DNA of 64,000 nt from Acanthopleura granulata (Eukaryota; Mollusca; Polyplacophora; Chitonida; Chitonidae). A program made the position numbers and the translations under genes. The stretch lies in NCBI GenBank assembly GCA_016165875.1, contig JABBOT010000001.1:12894540-12958539 (forward strand), given 5' to 3'. How positions within the stretch are numbered: position 1 is the first letter of the stretch; every line of letters begins with the position of its first letter. Below, piece after piece: positions 12,481 through 24,130 of this stretch. The notes beneath the pieces are model-generated. The model made no database searches. It was not told the DNA's origin and worked only from the letters and a program-made list of their open reading frames with translations.

Positions 12481-12694
12481 CCAAGGACTGTAAAGAAGCG
12501 GGCTAGTGCCACTGGATCTGTAACAAATAACAAATGAACTATGATGTAAGATATTGTCAATGCAATCGTCACATTACTTGTATACTGTCTATAATCAGCG
12601 CTTGAACAGTTCACATTTGTTAAATTCCTAATTTATGATAATTTCCTCCATTTGTAAAATTATTTTAAATGTGTTACAGAGACTGAACGCACGT

Positions 12695-12700
12695 AATAAA
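12695..12700 (+). other. Candidate polyadenylation signal of the dehydrogenase
   Basis: An AATAAA hexamer lies about 640 bp after the stop codon, in otherwise unremarkable sequence. It is the first canonical hexamer I find in the plausible 3' UTR. Its use is inference. Confidence 0.35.
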
Positions 12701-13559
12701 CTGTTATGGTCAGTACCTCTCGACAAGCCCTCAGCTTTCCTTCTTACTTGATCCCTAACGCAAGGTGTTCCGTGTGTTAGGATGTCACCACTCAAAAATT
12801 CCACATGGGGTAAAAATCCATGGCTTGTTCAGAAACCGTGGACCAGTGAACTAAGAGAAAACTGGGTGCCTAGAGTAAATCTTGGACCATTTGGTATTGT
12901 TACCATCAAATTTTTCTACTTGTAACACACTGATTTTCACTAACAAGTCTATTTTATATTGGTGGGTGAGTAGAATGATCTTCATGATCTGTTCCTGTAT
13001 CTTGGCCATGCTGTTATATCCAGAGGTCCAATAGTGTGCTCATGGTCCGGAGGGACAAGAAGTTGATCAGATCACTACACCAGCTCACCGAACACGGAGT
13101 CACTCAAACACACACTCATTCAGAATAGTTACCTTTATTGGACATCTATAACCATGTACACCATGAGACTATGACAAACATATCAAATTACCTGTACATC
13201 ATTACAAATCTGAAATAACCTACAGTGTGTTCAATTTTGCATAAAGGTGAATATGTATAAGGGAAATACAGGTGAAGTTAACAGTCCTCTGCATATATAG
13301 TTTGAGCAAGAAGGGTAGGTGGGGAGAGGGCATAGGGTGGTGAGTGTGATTGGTTAGTATGGTCTAGTGAATGAAACCATATCCATGATTGAGACTGTCA
13401 ATTAACAATAACCCTGCTATCAGATGACAAGCAAGCTGAATCAATCATGCTGCCAACCAAATCCGATGCCCAGCCAGCCTTCTGGCTGGTCCAGCCAGTT
13501 GGATCACTGACCTGGTCAGTCATGTTAGGCAGGCTGCCTATTTTGTGTGAATGTGCAGA

Positions 13560-13830
13560 CTGTTCCAAGCCATCTAGGGGATGCCACACATTCCATGTTT
13601 ACAGTAAACTGTTCACAACTGTTTAGGGGAGACTACCCATTCTGTGCTTGAGTGTACAGTGTTCAGTGTAGGTGACGCTACCCATTCCATGTTTATTACG
13701 CTGACATTACACATTTCATATTTATGTGTAAAGCGTTCAAAGCAATGTAGGAGAGACTACCCATTCCATGTTAATGTGTAAACTGCTCCAAGCTGTTTAG
13801 GGATGGCTGCCCATTATGTCTTCTTTTATA
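13560..13830. repeat. Diverged minisatellite (gactacccattccatgtt)
   Basis: Units contain gactacccattccatgtt followed by tatgtgtaaactgttc, about five diverged copies of 50-60 bp. The rest of the interval between the two convergent genes (12500-13560) shows no gene. A minus-strand AATAAA (13133-13138) could be the NEURL polyadenylation signal. Confidence 0.6.
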
Positions 13831-14214
13831 TGCTGCCCCATAGCAGTGTACATATACTGAAAGTACCGATTGATTCTGTGCATGTGACTACCCATATCTC
13901 TATACAGTGTACATTCTAGATGTGTAACTGGTCCATTCTATGGCTGAACAGCTAAGTGAATTAAGGAATTAAGGCTCTCAATCTTGCGAACCAGAAAATC
14001 AGGCAAGTCTGTGCTCCCTGCTGGTAAAATCTGACCCATCCTTGGCATCAATTTGTTGAAAAAATTTTGCCAGCAACTTCAAATGCACAAGTGTTAAATC
14101 TGCATATGTAAGCACATAACAAGAAGATATCACAGCAAGTTTAATTCCCAGAACCTTAAAAGACACAGGCTCAGTCTTCATCTCAAAACATTTATATTTT
14201 TGGTTAGTATTTCC

Positions 14215-14465
14215 TCTTGAAGACCTTAGTTTGCATTACCACCCAAGCAGCTGATGTGCATCTCCGCATTACCACCCAACCAGCTGATGTGCAGCTCTGC
14301 ATTTCCACCCAACCAGCTGGTACAACTAACATTAAATGTGTGTGTCCTCTTGCCAGTTTGCACTATCACCCAGTCAGCTGGTGCAACTTACAACATTACT
14401 ACCCAACCAAAACTAAAACTGACAACATTACCACACAATCAGTTAGTATAACTGACAACATTCAC
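14215..14465. repeat. ~35-50 bp minisatellite (cattaccacccaaccagctg)
   Basis: Units of cattaccacccaaccagctg followed by atgtgcagct, about six copies, downstream of the NEURL stop codon and probably in its 3' UTR or flank. The open frames here are repeat-derived. From 14466 to 15017 I see nothing else. Confidence 0.75.
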
Positions 14466-15017
14466 TGTGTTCTCTTGCTATCTGCAGCTCTATTCCTTTA
14501 GCCAAATTTAATTTATCAGCAGTCAACATAATTCAAGAATTCTGAAAGTAAATAAATACTGGAACAACAAACACTGTCCATTTATACCAGGAGATAAACA
14601 AAAGATATACAGAAACAGATATATACGTAGATAGATAAACTGAAGTCTGAAGTTTTTGATTAAACTAGACCTACTTATACACTTTGTTTTGACACCGAGG
14701 CTGTGTAAGGGAAGACTACTCTGCCAAGTCTCCTCACCTCTCATCCCTGTTAACAGTCTGCCAAGTTTCTGCTAAGCAGTGTGTTTCACCAGGCTACTCT
14801 TGTTAGTATTACCACTTAGTGAGAACTGTGAAGTTTCTAGAAGTTTCAGTGTTTTTAGACAGCACTTCTAACTTCAGTATATGCATCTTGGCACAAGTCA
14901 TCTGCTCACTCGTCAGCACATCAAACATTCGTGTTTTAACCTCCAGTGTTACAACTTAAGGCTCCACTGCCTAGGGCCTGCCAGAAAGGAGGGAAGTCTC
15001 TTCAATGCCAGCCTTTA

Positions 15018-15454
15018 TCAGGTGCGATAGGTTTTTATCACGTCTTTGATTTTCTGACGACAGATGGGGCACAGCGCATCTTTCTCCCTCTGCACGAGGA
15101 TGGCACACTCGTAGCACATGCACATGTGTCCGCAAGTGTACAACACAGAATTGACCGCTCGCTCGTAACACACCGTGCATTCATTGTCTGCATTGTCTGC
15201 CATGGGGCTGCGCTCCTCCATGCCCTCCTGTATCTGAGAAGAGCCCTGGGAAAAAGACTTCTCCAGGGGCTGGGGGCAAGGTGGGGCAGGCATGCTAGTA
15301 CTGCGCAGGAGAGGAGCTGGGTGAATCAGGCCGCCGGTTCGCGGGACAGGTGCCGGTGTCTGTCGGGGAGGCAGGGCTACTGTGATGCCTCCCTCCAGGA
15401 AGGAGGTGGAGTGGGCCCGCTGGGTGGTGCGCTGAGTGACGGCAGGAACTACAC
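15018..15454 (-). CDS. NEURL1: NEURL terminal exon with RING finger
   Basis: A Pro/Ser/Thr-rich linker of about 90 residues is followed by a C3HC4 RING finger with all eight zinc ligands visible (C-x2-C, C-x-H, C-x2-C, C-x2-C pattern). The protein ends about ten residues after the last cysteine pair, as in the family. The acceptor is CTCTTTGCAG. Confidence 0.92.
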
Positions 15455-18400
15455 CTGCAAAGAGGAAAGCATCAGGTATTACACAAGCAATACCCCCGTG
15501 ATGTGTGCCACACACAGGAGCACAGGATGAAGTTATACTTATTATCCTCATGAACTAATGATTACAGATGTTAAGACCCAAGACCTGAATACAAGTTGTG
15601 AAAATACTGTCACAGAAAAATACTTCAGCTACCTGAAAAGTTGGGATCGAGGGGCTAAAACCCTACCACATCACAATCCCATAGTACGGGTAATGTATCA
15701 AGGTAGGAAGGTAACTCACCCAGAAGTTTGACTTTCTGTATGCTACCATAGATATCAAAGAAGGCCCAGAGTGGCAGGGTACGGTCAACATGCATCAGTG
15801 TGCAGACACGGTGATTGTTCCTCGAGTATTTTACCTCACCTGTCAAAACAAGAGACACACATATTTTCTTTAGTCCCGTACAATATAACTGTGTATTAGT
15901 TATCTATCAGAACAAACATAGCACAGAAAGGCTTATCTTCTGTGGTCAGAGTGACGCCCTGCTTACCTTATGCACTCAGTGAAGCCCTGCTTACCTTATG
16001 CACTCACTGAGAAGCACTGCTTACCTTATGCACTCACAGAGAAGCACTGCTTACCTTATGTGCTCCCAGAGAAGCCCTGCTTACCTTATGCACTCAGAGA
16101 GAAGCCCTGCTTACCTTATGCACTCAGAGACAAGCCCTGCTTATCTTATGCACTCAGAGAGAAGCCCTGCTTACCTTCTGCACTCGGAGACAAGCCCTGC
16201 TTACTTTATGCACTCAGAGAAGCCCTGCTTACTTTATCCACTCACAGAGAAGGCCTGCTTACATTGTGCACTCCCAGAGAAGCCCTGCTTACATTATGCA
16301 CTCAGAGACAAGCCCTGCTTACCTTCTGCACTCGGAGACAAGCCCTGCTTACTTTATGCACTCAGAGAGAAGCCCTGCTTACTTTATCCACTCACAGAGA
16401 AGGCCTGCTTACATTGTGCACTCCCAGAGAAGCCCTGCTTACCTTATGCACTCAGAGACAAGCCCTGCTTATCTTATGCACTCAGAGAGAAGCCCTGCTT
16501 ACCTTCTGCACTCGGAGACAAGCCCTGCTTACTTTATGCACTCAGAGAGAAGCCCTGCTTACTTTATCCACTCACAGAGAAGGCCTGCTTACATTGTGCA
16601 CTCCCAGAGAAGCCCTGCTTACCTTATGCACTCAGGGAGAAGCCCTGCTTATCTTATGCACTCAGAGAGAAGCCCTGCTTACCTTATGCACTCAGGGAGA
16701 AGCCCTGCTTACCTTCCGTGGTCAAAGTGAAGCCCTCGTTACCTTTCGTAGAGAGAAGCCCTGCTTTCTATCTGCTGTTAGAGAGAAGCCTTATTTGCCT
16801 TCTGCACTGAGTAAAGCCCAGGGGCCTGTTTCACAAAGTGATTTTGGGCTTTAGCCTAAAACTGTAATCGCAGTTTAACTGTGAAATACATGCATCATAT
16901 GGATCCAATTTTGACAGCTGATTCTATGCTGTAATAGGGTGGTTTCAGCCAAAGTTGAGCATCCAGCATCAGATATTTTGGCTTCCAAAAATGATTAAAG
17001 TTTTGGGCTTTAGTCCAAAATTGCTTTGTAAAACAGGCTCTAATTTACCTTCTGCCCTCAGAGGGAAGCCCTCCTTCTCTTCTGCACTGAGTGAAGCCCT
17101 ACTTACCGTCTGCTGTCAGAGTGAAGCCCAGCTCATCCCCAACCTCAGCATTGCGGCACACATCCTTGTTAACCACCCAGTACTCCATGCGGTCGAGCAA
17201 GAGGTCAGAGTCGTCTGGCAGCGCATCCTGCGAAATGGTGGCTGGGTCACATGAGGTAAGCCCGAAGCCTAGCCCCCCGTCAAACGTTTCATCCAGGCCC
17301 AGTATCTGCAGCACGACTTTCTCACCGCAGCTCAGCGGTCGGTCTGTGAAAATATACCCGTTACAAAAGTCTTCACGACTTCTGACCCCTATCGTCCTGT
17401 CAGGAGACAGTTTGACGTTCTTACCACAGAGTCTGTGTAAAGGCATTGGGGTGAAGTTGACGTTGAGGTGATAGCGGATGAGGCCTGAACTGGCATAGTC
17501 CAGTGGGGCGATGGTGAGGCTGTTAGCCAGGTGGGTGGGCAGGTCTCCCACACCGGAGAGCTGTGGGGGCAGGGAGCAGGTCTGGGTGGGTGTGGCGCAC
17601 ATCAAACTGCTCAGGTTGTTCAGTGGTTGTGTTTCTGGAGAAGAGAGTGCCACATCAGCAAATCTACACACCTGTGCAGCTTTATCTGTTCAAGTCTTTC
17701 CTGGTTAGTGTATGGTCTGACATCACCAAATTACACACTAAGCTTCAACCATCTACAGTTTCAAAAGGCTACAAGAACAAGGGTGGGTCCTACTTGTACA
17801 TTTACTTATTTCATTGGTGTCTTATGCCCAACTCAAAAATATTTCACTTCTACAATGACAGCCAGCATTATGTTGGGAAGAAACCGGGAAGGGATAGAGG
17901 AGGAAACCCACAACTATCCGCAGGTTTCTTCCTGCACGTACATGATCGTGTATTCCACTTTTCTCTTGCTAAAAAGTGTTCTGTGCTGTCATCCGATTTT
18001 ACTGATATCAATACTCGGGTACCACCAGTACATGCATATGAAGACAGCAGACTTGTAACTGTCAATCAATTGTTGTGACGTTTCACAAGTGTGTTATGGC
18101 AAATTTAAAGTTATGAATAACAACTAACTGGTCCATTGGGGTTTCACTTTGTATAAGCCAAATCAACATTTCAGGACTCAAGGCAGGGGCCCTCGCAAAC
18201 TAATGCAGCTAAGGGCATGATTTTACAGCAGCTGATAGATTGAATACATGTTATATAGTGATAAGTCCTGTCTGTTAGCATAGCCGTGCAATTACAGTAA
18301 AGCCATGAGTTATAGCTGTGTTACTTTGCGAGTCCCCACCTTATCTTGCCTAAACTTGCGTTAACTCCCAAGATCCCTGAAATGATGAATTGGCTAATTT

Positions 18401-19417
18401 GTTCCAGTTGACAAATGTACACATAAGTAAACATAATGTAAGATCTGATTAAATTTAACATTGAATTAGCACTGTAAACCAAGCCCTTTTGACAGGACTT
18501 CTCCTGACACACTTCACCCACTATTTCCATCATGAAAATCTTTCAACATAAGTCACATATTTTTTCGAAGACCAATAGGAAACCTGTCTTTTTATGTGTT
18601 TTAACAGCTTTCAGTTTGCACAATACTGTAGTGTTAGTACAAGGTATCAAATCTGAGTGGTCTCACAAAAATAAAACCAATGTTATTTCATACAATTTGT
18701 AGGATGAATTAGATATGAATGAATACTATTTTCGTTTGACTACTCAAATGTTGATGTCATACGACAGATCAAACTATGTGAACGTAGTTTAAAGCACTTG
18801 TAAACATACAGTTGGCAATCATCCAGATGTAGGTGGATTCAGCCAGGAAAGTGCCTTTTCACTTGGTATTCTGAACAAATCCTTAAATATCGGGCAAAAG
18901 TTACCTGGGTTAACCAGCTCAACTGCCACTGTGTTGCCATAGACGTCAAACAGGGCCCACAACGGCCCACTCACAACGACCCCGCCAAAAAAGAAGCCCT
19001 TGTCCTCGCCGTTGAGAGAGTAGCTCACATCACCACTTCGGCTCACAGAGAATACCAACAGGTTGCCGGTCACGGCAAAGCGTTCACTCAGCGCCTTCGC
19101 CCAGTGGCCTGGCTTGTTGGTAAGGTCCGGGCATGCATAGCGTGGCAGGTCCGTCGACCGAACTGTCGCCGGATCAACGCTGGTGAAACCAAACCTGAGC
19201 ACTCCACTCCAGCTGGTTGATGTCTCCTTGAACTTGACAAAGACCTTTTCATTGATAGTCACAGGACGGCTGCTGAAGCAGATCCCCTTACAGAAGCTCT
19301 CAAAGCGCCTGGCCACGCGCTTATCGGAGATGATCTCAATGTTTTCACTGTGGGTGGAGTGGAACTGAAGAGGCCAGCTCAAATCGTTCCTCAGGCTGGT
19401 CAAGTCACCTGGATGGC
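15018..19417 (-). CDS. NEURL1: Neuralized-type E3 ubiquitin ligase, 3' four exons (532 aa visible)
   Basis: Homologue of Drosophila neuralized and vertebrate NEURL1/NEURL1B, an E3 ligase that ubiquitinates Notch ligands such as Delta and promotes their endocytosis. Exons on the minus strand: 19417-18905, 17634-17107, 15839-15720, 15454-15018. All junctions are phase 1 with GT-AG introns. The order is NHR1 (exon 1 of those seen), NHR2 (exons 2 and 3), then a Pro/Ser-rich linker and a C-terminal C3HC4 RING ([18 protein letters not shown], then CMCYEC and CPICR) ending KDVIKTYRT. This is the complete family architecture. The first visible exon starts in phase 1, so at least one short N-terminal exon lies upstream (above 19418) and was not found; the human protein is 574 aa, so little is missing. 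The gene converges on the dehydrogenase. Confidence 0.93.
15720..15839 (-). CDS. NEURL1: NEURL exon completing NHR2
   Basis: A 120-nt exon reading [17 protein letters not shown], then [19 protein letters not shown], the conserved C-terminal part of an NHR domain. Acceptor TTTTGACAG, donor CTGG|GTGAGT, phase 1 at both ends. Confidence 0.9.
15955..16815 (-). repeat. 30-bp minisatellite of ~25 copies with a 5' splice-site motif in each unit
   Basis: On the NEURL sense (minus) strand the unit reads GCATAAGGTAAGCAGGGCTT then CTCTCTGAGT. Most units carry GGTAAGC, a strong donor consensus; some have AGATAAGC or ATGTAAGC. A higher-order pattern of about 180 bp is visible, with larger blocks repeating near 16200, 16380 and 16560. 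Diverged units continue at 17040-17106, adjoining the genuine donor. The 294-, 270- and 154-codon plus-strand frames are repeat artefacts. Confidence 0.95.
17107..17634 (-). CDS. NEURL1: NEURL exon encoding most of NHR2
   Basis: It contains [20 protein letters not shown] and [19 protein letters not shown], matching the NHR repeat. It ends in ..TADG, which joins to EVKYSRNN of the next exon. Its donor (GACG|GTAAGT) is the apparent ancestor of the 30-bp array in the following intron. Confidence 0.92.
17801..17932 (-). mobile_element. SINE family A, 3' fragment in NEURL intron
   Basis: Reverse complement of the family A body: tcaaaaatatttcacttc, cagcattatgttgggaag, aggaaacccacaactatccg. The (aaat)n tail is decayed and the head is missing. 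The rest of this intron (17935-18904) shows no repeat or gene. Confidence 0.75.
18905..19417 (-). CDS. NEURL1: NEURL exon encoding NHR1
   Basis: It opens after a ttttcgcag acceptor with the residues [19 protein letters not shown], contains [20 protein letters not shown] and [14 protein letters not shown], and closes with [19 protein letters not shown], the standard NHR signature. Donor CAG|GTAACT. The NHR domain is the protein-protein surface that binds Notch ligands in the family. Confidence 0.93.
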
Positions 19418-19489
19418 CTGCGAAAATAAAACAAAAATGACACTCAACAATCACCTTCTTCATGTGTAGTTCACAGTTACTGAATACCA

Positions 19490-20010
19490 GTCAGATATGG
19501 CACACGTAAAAGCCAAAATAAAAGTACAAGCCAAATATGACACTTCTGAACACAAACCTGATGTGACACACCAAAACACAAGTAAAATATGACACAGCCA
19601 AACATAAGTCAAATGTGGCACCTAAAGACAAGTCAGGTGTGACACACCTGAGCACAAGTCAGATGTGACACACCTTAATACAAATCAGATGTGACAAACC
19701 TGAACACATGCAAGATGTGACGCACCTGAACAATATGACATACATTAACACATACAATATGTGATACATCTGAAAACAAATAAGATGTGACACACTTGAA
19801 CACAACTCAGACAGGACTCACCTGAATACAAGTCAAATGTGACACATCTGAACACAAGACAGACACAACAGATCTGAACACAAGCCAGAAGTGAGACACC
19901 AGGCACAAGCCTGATGCGACAAACCTTAACACAAGTCAGATGCAAAACACCTAAACACAAGTCAGATGTGACATCCAAGAACACAAGTCAGCTGGGACAC
20001 ATCTGAGTAC
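19490..20010. repeat. ~26-bp minisatellite (cacaagtcagatgtgacaca)
   Basis: About 18 diverged units of cacaagtcagatgtgacacacctgaa. On the NEURL sense strand many units read TTCAGGTGTGTCACATC or CAGGTGAGTCC, that is CAG|GTGTG or CAG|GTGAG donor-like motifs. It lies just upstream of the first NEURL exon that I can place. Confidence 0.85.
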
Positions 20011-20589
20011 TATGGCTTTCTGCCTCTGATGTGCACTTTTGCAACACACTCTGAATAAGGTTAGGTCAGCTGCATGTGATCAACCAGGGAATATATCAGG
20101 AAGTGGTGTGCCCAGCAAGGTACAAAGCTACCCTTTCACATACCTGTGCCTCTCTGAAGACTATCCTATTGACAGTACGTGTAAGTAAGTTTGTATGTAG
20201 GCCAGGTCTGGTCACATGACCACGCAACAAGTAATTCTACTGAGCAAGCAGTCAAGCAAACAGCGTGTAATAACCAGGAGGTACATACATGCACACCGCA
20301 TATGGACCAGTGTGTCAGGTGGGGCATTCACAGGCACAAAGCCATACACAGTGTATGATCTCACCAAAAATCATGTTTTGAGAATCATATGGTGGGACAA
20401 ATCCTGTCCCCCAGACAGTAAGTATTATGAGAGAATAACATAGCACCCTGGCATAAAACTGAATTTGCAAGCAAAAAGATAAATATAGCCTCTGGCCACA
20501 CATGCAAGTTATGGACTCTTGAGTGTCCTCTGGGAAGCATGGGGTAACTGCTAAGTTTCATACAGCCTGTACAATTACATTAATAATGA

Positions 20590-21035
20590 GAGCGTAAGGA
20601 CCATAAATGGACCATTTCATATGGACTGCTGTATATCAACCATTTCATATGGACTGCTGTATATGGACCATTTCATATGGACTGCTGTATATCAACCATT
20701 TCAAATGGTCCATATACAGCAGTAACTGCTAAGTTTCATACAGCCTGTACAATTACATTAATAATTTCATATGGACTGCTGTATATGGACCATTTCATAT
20801 GGACTGCTGTATATGGACCATTTCATATAGACTGCTGTATATGGACCATTTCATATGGACTGCTGTAAATGGACCATTTCATATGGATTGCTGACATATG
20901 GACCATTTCATATGGACTGCTGTATATGTATCAAGTCATATGGACTGCTGTAAATGGACCATTTCATATGGACTGCTGTAAATGGACCATTTCATATGGA
21001 CTGCTTTATATGGACCATGTCATATGGACTGCTGC
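20590..21035. repeat. 27-bp minisatellite with an inverted unit and an internal duplication
   Basis: Units read atttcatatggactgctgta followed by tatggacc, about 14 copies. Near 20700-20728 one unit is inverted (aatggtccatatacagcag). The 45 bp after it (aactgctaagtttcatacag onward, 20727-20770) duplicates the array's left flank at 20540-20590. Confidence 0.9.
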
Positions 21036-21082
21036 AACCCATATACCAACTGTTAATTACTACACCATGTGTAGTGTACTTG

Positions 21083-21325
21083 ATTTACTTATTTTTTTAT
21101 TTGATGTGGTGTTTCATGCTGTATCTCACTGACACAATGGCAACCAGTATTATTGTTGGAAACAAACCGACCACAGCCCGGGGTAAACCCGTGACCATCC
21201 GCAGGCTCTTGGCAGACCTTCCCATGGCGAGTAAGCCAGCATGAGCTTGACTTAAACTCACAGGAACAGTATAGGTGGGAGGCACCTGGGTCATTACGCC
21301 ACACTGGCGCCCTAACCCCCTCCGT
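21083..21325 (-). mobile_element. SINE family A, nearly full length
   Basis: From left to right on the plus strand: poly-T-rich tail, caaaccgaccacagcccggg, gtgaccatccgcaggctctt, cagcatgagcttgacttaaa, and a tRNA-like head ending near 21320. Strand is assigned from the tail. Confidence 0.82.
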
Positions 21326-21339
21326 GTCCTTGAAGCTAC

Positions 21340-23870
21340 AAGTTAGTGAATACTGACAGTGTGCGGTTTCACATCAATTGCATGTAATCAATCACACACT
21401 GCTTGGTTAGTCGATAATTGCTAAGTAGATACACATGTAGTCAATATCTACCAAGTAAATGAGCAATATGTGGATCCCTTGTTCAAGAATCAATGAGCAA
21501 ATACTGTAGATACACCTTCACATTCAGACCTTGTCTGATGTATGGCCTACCCATCATCCTGTTAAACATCATCCTTGTTAAACTTGTGTACAATTTTCAT
21601 GTAAATTCATAAGAACACCATAGTCCTGGTGTCTGAGTGTTCGCAATAAACCTTACATTGGGTGTCTGTGTGTCAACAATAGAAGTTTCTTTATAATAAA
21701 CTGTGTGTCTGTATGGAAACAAAAACCCACCCGGTGATGAAATAACCATCTATTGGCAAGAACTTCATGAATCTTTGAATGTTGTTTGCATTGTGTATGA
21801 GGTAACAACATTCTTAACATCAATCATTTAAGTAAACAATTAAATCATCCCTGCCAATGTTATGGCAACCCCATACTTATGTGTATCCATGTAGGTCAGA
21901 ATGCATTTCACAGCACTATCCTACACATGGACATGATGTTTTGTGTGCTCAGTACATGTACATGGAGCTGGTTAACAGGCCAGACAATTTGAAGTCCTAA
22001 CAATAACACAGCTCACATTTGGAATCACTCTTTGTAAACGTTGATGTACATGCATACAGATTAGCGATGAATGACGCAGATGTAATCATAGACTTCCATA
22101 ATATTACGTATGTTTGACACGATGTATGTTTTCATATCAACTCTATATGTATACGCGCCAGAGCACAACTACAGCGCGTGCAGTCCCGCCATTTTTCTGT
22201 AGTGCAAAGTGTTCGTCAGATTGCTCCAAATAAACATCCTTAACACAGATAATGGACATTCTTTAATCATTACAGCAGACTACCTGGATTTAGGTCAGAC
22301 AACAATGATAGACTCTACGGGTATGTGTATGAGGTGATGTTTTATGTACTAGTGATAAACGGTCTGGATTTAGGTTTGACGATGACATCACACAGTAAAA
22401 GTATGAGGTACTGTGCCATAACAATAAATGGCCTGTCAGGAATTCATTCAGGCCATTATCATAACCTTTCAAACAGCATTTTGTTTTTCTTGTAACAATA
22501 TAGCAACATAGATTTAATTTTTATCAACATGAACACATTTGTCTCTGAATGAGTATTTGTTTGTGCACCCACAGAAGAGCCACAAAAAAAGTGGCTGAAT
22601 GTCATGCATCTACCATCCATGTCACTGAATTTGAAGTGAAGATGTGACGTCACAGTGCAGACGCCCTGCTACTTTGTAAGACTATCAAAAATTATTGTAG
22701 AGACACAGACCATAAAAGAAAATTTTTCATCTGGGTGAGCCACAAATCATTAAGGGGCAAGCAAGGGAGCATGCCTGGACAAATACAAAGTTTAATATTT
22801 AGAAAAAGGTGTGACTTCGATGTCCCGAATCTACAACTGTTTCTAGTTATAAATGTGTTTAGACATACTTTAGTTCTTCATGTAACATAAGATTTGATTG
22901 ATCAAAACAAGTTGCACAGGCCAACTATACCACAGCAGAAAGATTCGACTAGCAAACTGCTCGCTGTTGTAAAGGTTCAAAACCTTTCTCTGAGAGCCAC
23001 AACAGATCACGATGTTTCAGAAAACATATTTACCTCTGCTTGACTCTCTCCTGTCTCTAAACAGGTAAGTTAAATTGACTGCCAGTTATCAGAAAAGCCT
23101 CTCGTGACACTTCAGCCATCTTGTAAAAGCCAGAGGTTTGATGTGTGACCCAAACATTTTACAAAGCAAATTACAGATTATCAGTTGTGCTAGATACACA
23201 TTAAATGTGGCCTGGGTGCAGATATACAACCACCATCCCGGGACTCTGGGGGCAATTACACGTAGATATTACGTGTATTGGTGACTGTACAGTTATAAAG
23301 CACTCCTACATGAAAGTGGTCTGAGTAAATGGACAACGTACAACTCAATAACTTTTTCTTGCCTTAATTTTCAAAAGAGTTCTACGACAATATATAAAAG
23401 GCTTCTCGTAACACCTATCTGAGAAAATTAAACGGCATATTTTTGGAAACTGAGTCAAAAATTGGTAGCACGCTACCCAAGGCAAGTACTTGTCCTCATA
23501 ATTAATTTTTGGGCTAATGTACATTACAACTGTGCCATCCTGATTACAATTTTTGACTGTAAGTTACTGTGATCATAGCTTACAATCCCTTTGTACAAGA
23601 GCGTGATAATTGGAAGTAACGGCTAGGATTGCGATTGCAGTGATTTATCATCAACTTTAGGCTTACTATCCTTTTTACAAGCAGCCGATGGATTTGTGAC
23701 CCTACACTGTACAAACATGAGGTGTTAATGGTCAGGGTTTAGGTTTGACAGTGACCCTAGACTGTACTGTCATGAGGTACTAATGTCACCTCTCATGAGT
23801 GGCGATGGAAAGAGGAGATGTTAGAAAATGCCTTTGATTAGAAGAAGTATAGGTAGTGCTTATTTAAGGT
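21340..23870. other. No gene or repeat recognised
   Basis: About 2.5 kb of AT-rich sequence with no splice-compatible coding segment that I can recognise on either strand. The first NEURL exon could lie here or further right but I found no candidate starting ATG followed by a phase-1 donor that I would trust. Confidence 0.5.
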
Positions 23871-23874
23871 GCAC

Positions 23875-24130
23875 AGGCCTCCGTGGCTCAGTTGGTTAAT
23901 GGTCTAGTGCAGCATAATGACTTGCACCTGCTGTCGCTGTGAGTTCAAGACCAGCTCATGCTGGCTTCCTCTCTGGCTGTGCGTGGGAATGTCTGCCAGC
24001 AACCTGCGGGTTGTCATGGGTTTCCCCCAGGCTCTGCCTGGTTTCGTCCCACCATAACGCTGGCCACCGATATATAAGTGAAATATTCTCGAGTATGGCA
24101 TAAAACACCAATCAAATAAATAAATAAATA
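23875..24130 (+). mobile_element. Full-length tRNA-derived SINE (family A reference copy)
   Basis: The best preserved copy. The head ggcctccgtggctcagttgg (A-box-like) is followed by gtgagttcaagaccagctc (B-box-like). The body has cagcaacctgcgggttgtca and ggctctgcctggtttcgtcc. The 3' part is agtgaaatattctcgagtat, then ggcataaaacaccaatc and (aaat)n. Length is about 255 bp. It is a RNA polymerase III-type retroelement that depends on a partner LINE. Confidence 0.9.

Noticed and set aside
15970..16854. Long plus-strand open frames of 294, 270 and 154 codons encoding repetitive Cys/Pro/Leu-rich protein
   Set aside because: They are three readings of the same 30-bp intronic minisatellite (a unit divisible by three keeps all frames open) and lie antisense within the NEURL gene.
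23875..23965. A free-standing tRNA gene
   Set aside because: The tRNA-like A and B boxes belong to the head of a SINE with a conserved body and tail; no full cloverleaf.
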